Assembly: GCF_028657195.3 (NCBI RefSeq) | Contig: NZ_JANCPR020000011.1 | Span: 124,001-188,000 of the forward strand | Source of the DNA: Streptomyces iconiensis | GTDB taxonomy: Bacteria; Actinomycetota; Actinomycetes; Streptomycetales; Streptomycetaceae | Reading direction: 5' to 3' | DNA: 64,000 nt | In this document: positions 62,501 to 64,000 of the stretch, in pieces | How the letters are laid out: each line of letters opens with the position of its first letter | Position numbering within the stretch: position 1 is the stretch's first letter | Notes under the pieces: model-generated | Told to the model about the DNA's origin: nothing | Seen by the model: the letters and a program-made list of their open reading frames with translations, nothing else | The model's database searches: none | Made by a program: the position numbers and the translations under genes

Positions 62501-62783
62501 TCTCGTGCCAGTCGGCCTCCAGTTGGTAGCCGCCCGCCGTGGTGAGGATGCGTTCCTCGCCGACGGCCTTGCGCAGCCGCATCACGTAGTTGCGCAGCGT
62601 CCTGGGCACGGAGAGGGGGTGGTCCTCGCCCCACAGCTGCCGTGTCAGCTCCTCCACCGGCACGACGCGCCCGGCACGCAGCACGAGTGCGGCCAGCAGC
62701 GCACGCAACATCGGTGCGCTGACCGGCAGTTGCTCACCTCGCGCCCCCCGCGCCTCCAGCGGCCCGAGCACACGGAACTCCAC
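59514..62783 (-). CDS. AfsR-like BTAD/NB-ARC/TPR regulator
   Basis: 1,089 residues. N-terminal winged helix begins MEFRVLGPLEA and LRALLAALVLRAGRVV (1-95), BTAD domain (about 100-245), NB-ARC with GPGGAGKSALAVRVAH (about 325), LLLLDNAHDAAQV and CGRLPLALDIIALRM, and C-terminal TPRs (about 800-1050; LHLQAGEFTEAAHW). Residues about 705-780 are a Gly/Ala/Asp-rich repeat insert (GAGDDAGTGP units) between NB-ARC and TPR, not seen in AfsR itself. ATG has a GGGGGAGCTGAGGAG ribosome site. It may regulate the DrrAB exporter or the following SnoaL/P450 genes. Confidence 0.9.
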   Translation of the reverse strand: MEFRVLGPLEARGARGEQLPVSAPMLRALLAALVLRAGRVVPVEELTRQLWGEDHPLSVPRTLRNYVMRLRKAVGEERILTTAGGYQLEADWHETDLGRFHDLLRRSRRNTVPPEEAAELLDQALALWRGTPLGGVGDCPLRTAELPRLEEMRLAAVEERFALRLGLGHHEALTEELVAAVRQHPLRERLVSHLMLALYRNRRTAEALAVYREARRTLVRELGIEPGRELRALERAILRGDRELETPTLPVSRVPVPAQRAPAPPAPSSADEGGAPTAPSPSDAGGAEPPPRFPAGQPTFVARSVESARLRELLTGAVAAPAVCLLDGPGGAGKSALAVRVAHEVADQFPDGLLHVDLRGADPHSPPLDHTQAVRALLPALGVARESVPGDQEAALALYHSALAGRRVLLLLDNAHDAAQVASLVPVHAGAACLVTSRSLLTGPSGAHHLHIDVLDGADAVELVRTVSGRRPGAGDEPGAWEELAALCGRLPLALDIIALRMASRPRWSLQDWIDTLRDERGRLDQLVVADRDVRASLLTGVGRLRDSADPVDREAAALFPFLGAAHVRCHSVSAVAALAGSEPDAVRAALERLADARVLASPRPGLYTLHDLVRAVASGEADRLPEPVTRAALARLAHWYAGALHRLNLPLRLTVRHTRRHREGAELFPYGPEFTTPHEALTWADDAVTDVLALARQLAAPAYDTVGAHGAVPERGAGDDAESGPGAGDDAGTGPGAGDAAGSGPGAGDGAGTGPEAGDDIGTGAGDELRRTHVGDEAGTRHVGHGPGPRAGHEPRTYVGGGRGSYAGRGGGSPFARGQLSSFALEALTALDGYLALRLDRSGRHTLCELAWSVAERCEDRHAMATVLARLGRAEALAGDSDEGVSRLRRGIGLFRAVGADEDAAVAMSDLVPCLVSQGEFAEAVRVGEAALTEAEREGLPDVASSVRSHLAGCHLHLGDRHRALRLLGENYERADTPALRASAAGALAELHLQAGEFTEAAHWARTGIGHSAELSGAYSDRLSGEAPASAVDPAVDPDPSTAAEQHIVLATALEALGRSEEAQAAESHALTLLDGLEARECAAPPGP
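60487..60651. repeat. 30-bp repeat inside the AfsR-like gene
   Basis: Four to five imperfect 30-base units (plus: CCCGCCCCCGGTCCCGTACC and variants) code GAGDDAGTGP-type units in the minus-strand gene. In frame throughout. Confidence 0.8.
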
Positions 62784-63013
62784 CTGCTACTCCTCAGCTC
62801 CCCCTGCGCCACCCCCACGCCCCGGCAGGGAAGATCACCCGACGCAGCGTACGGACCGCGCACTTGCCCCGCACCGGGACCACACATCCGGCCGGGGCGC
62901 TCGCCTGTCGTTCGACTTGTTACCCGTCCCGTGCCCAACCCGTCGCCCGGCACCTGGCGGGTGTCGGGCGCCCCGGCGCACAGCGGGACGGCGTCGCAGC
63001 GCAGCCGCGGGTG

Positions 63014-63439
63014 TCACAGAGTAGAACCCGGGGGAGCGCCGAGCTGTTCCAGCAGACCCCGCAGGTACCAGTTGAACCATGCCTCCGCGATCCTGCCCTC
63101 CTGAAACCTCAGGGTGACCTGGCCGGGCACCCCCTCGAAGGTCCTGCCGCTCGGAGGGAATCCGTGGTACTCACCGACGTGCCGTCCGCGCACCGTGAAC
63201 CGCGCGCACACCAGGTCGCCTTCGGCCACCACGCTCTCCGCCGTGTGCCTGAGTTCGAAGGCCGCGAGCAGTTCCCCGTACACCTGCGCGGCCTCGTTCC
63301 TGCCCACCGACTCCCGTGGCATGACCGGGTCGTGCTCAACGTAGTCCGGGGTGCACAGGTCGGCGTAGGCGGGCTCGCGGTTCCGCTCCTCCGTCTCTTC
63401 CAGGAAGCGGCGGGCGACGGCTTTGTTGTGGTGTTCCAT
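63014..63439 (-). CDS. SnoaL-like ester cyclase/NTF2-fold protein
   Basis: 141 residues of the SnoaL/NTF2 family: HHNKAVARRFLEETEERN, YVEHDPVMPRESVGRNEAAQVY and the C-terminal FEGVPGQVTLRFQEGRIAEAWFNWYLRGLLEQLG, which resembles polyketide-cyclase members. In aromatic polyketide pathways they close rings, but many are of unknown function and no PKS type II genes are visible here. ATG 63439. Confidence 0.85.
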   Translation of the reverse strand: MEHHNKAVARRFLEETEERNREPAYADLCTPDYVEHDPVMPRESVGRNEAAQVYGELLAAFELRHTAESVVAEGDLVCARFTVRGRHVGEYHGFPPSGRTFEGVPGQVTLRFQEGRIAEAWFNWYLRGLLEQLGAPPGSTL

Positions 63440-63854
63440 GCCTGGGTTGATACCGGACTGCGCGGCCGGGGAAGCGGACCTTCGCTCCTGCCCGGCGGGT
63501 CACGCCGCCCCCCGGTTGGCGGTCATGCGACGGAGCGAGCGGGTGGCGGGGACCCGGCGGGGCTCACCACAGCAGGGCGGCGAAGAGCGTGATGCCGACG
63601 AGCGCGCAGGCCACGTGGTCGCCGAGGTGTCCCGAGTGCAGGCGGCGCAGCGGCACCGACCACTTCTGGGCGCGGCCCCCTGTCCTGGCACGCACGGCCG
63701 TGCCGGCGAGCGCGACGGCCAGCACCGTCCCCCGTGCCAAACGGCGCGTCGTTTCACGGGGCCGGGCGCGGGTACCGCGAACCTCTTCTGGTCGGCACGC
63801 GTCACGCGGCCGGAGAGAACGGGAACGGCAACCGGTGAGGACAGGTGAAGCACG
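63440..63854. other. Intergenic region containing a possible gene remnant
   Basis: No intact gene that I can support. It contains the minus-strand remnant listed at 63564-63749. Confidence 0.4.
63564..63749 (-). pseudogene. Possible C-terminal remnant of a NuoL/Mrp-antiporter-like subunit
   Basis: The frame ending at TGA 63564-63566 reads RLARGTVLAVALAGTAV.. then VPLRRLHSGHLGDHVACALV and ends ITLFAALLW. The LRRLHSGHxGDxVA motif and final hydrophobic helix resemble the C-terminus of proton-antiporter-like NADH dehydrogenase subunits, which are much longer (over 600 residues). No start or upstream domain is found, and the region then runs into the P450-like gene. A degraded fragment is likelier than a real small gene. 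Confidence 0.35.
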
Positions 63855-64000
63855 GTGACCACACAGCCGGCGCGGACCACGGAACCGAAGTGGAAGGAAC
63901 CGGGGGAACTGCCACCGGCGAGTGCGCGGGACGCCGCCGCCGTGGTGGGCGACGTGCTGCTGCCTGTGCTGGCGGGCGGCGTGATCGTACGGCGGCCACT
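63855..64000 (+). CDS. Probable cytochrome P450, N-terminus only (right-edge partial)
   Basis: GTG 63855 opens a frame still open at the window end (48 codons): MTTQPARTTEPKWKEPGELP followed by the hydrophobic LLPVLAGGVIVRRP. This resembles the start of long actinomycete P450s, in which the haem-binding Cys lies far downstream, outside the window. The tie to P450 is tentative. An AGGTGAAG stretch lies about 5 bases upstream of the GTG. Confidence 0.45.
   Translation, partial: MTTQPARTTEPKWKEPGELPPASARDAAAVVGDVLLPVLAGGVIVRRP

Noticed and set aside
63014..63439. Evidence of an aromatic type II PKS cluster from the SnoaL-like gene
   Set aside because: No KS/CLF/ACP type II set exists here; SnoaL-like folds are widespread outside polyketide pathways.

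Overview
The window is high-GC actinomycete chromosome, almost certainly Streptomyces or a close relative. The evidence is third-position GC bias in every gene, frequent GTG/TTG starts, Tat-exported enzymes, a SapB/AmfS-type lanthipeptide locus, DUF574-type methyltransferase, DUF2165 protein, and several large BTAD/NB-ARC regulators. It looks like accessory chromosome arm: small operons for catabolism, secretion and specialised metabolism, with no ribosomal or core metabolic operon.

Layout. 1-1497 (-): membrane-anchored NB-ARC ATPase, running off the left edge. 1953-2029: tRNA-Pro(GGG). 2598-11034: a sulfated-substrate module with a Tat-exported GH43-like hydrolase, a cytosolic sulfatase with its formylglycine-generating enzyme, a ROK repressor and a sulfonate/taurine-type ABC importer; two promoters share an inverted repeat that is the likely ROK operator. 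11570-14400: penicillin-binding protein plus class A beta-lactamase. 14788-26885: mixed single genes (metallophosphoesterase, a secreted three-domain SGNH/FG-GAP protein, methyltransferase, GntP permease, secreted peptidase, CapA-like lipoprotein, HAD phosphatase, nucleotidyltransferase).

27018-30784 (-) is a translationally coupled pair, a second-type alanyl-tRNA synthetase and a TsaD homologue. Divergent from it, 31280-39437 (+) is a coupled operon: CMD-family protein, AT-ACP protein, a 1,900-residue protein with the order FabL-like enoyl reductase / KS / CLF-like / KR / DH, and a phosphopantetheinyl transferase. This is a complete, fully reducing iterative synthase in an arrangement I do not recognise, and is the best candidate here for an undescribed system. 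The neighbouring AlaRS/TsaD pair could be self-protection, but that is only inference from position.

39617-42994: cupin, GlxA-type regulator, PhoD-type phosphatase. 43150-50463: an Amf/Ram-type class III lanthipeptide locus (synthetase, a 43-residue precursor, two ABC half-transporters, orphan regulator). 50766-53450: Lrp regulator with an amino-acid dehydrogenase, VOC and SRPBCC proteins. 53593-62783: two BTAD/NB-ARC regulators around a DrrAB-type exporter whose upstream region carries SARP-like 11-bp-spaced direct repeats, and a DUF2165 protein. 63014-64000: SnoaL-like protein, a possible remnant of an antiporter-like NADH dehydrogenase subunit, and the start of a probable P450.

Tandem short duplications are scattered at gene ends, and several convergent pairs share strong hairpins.
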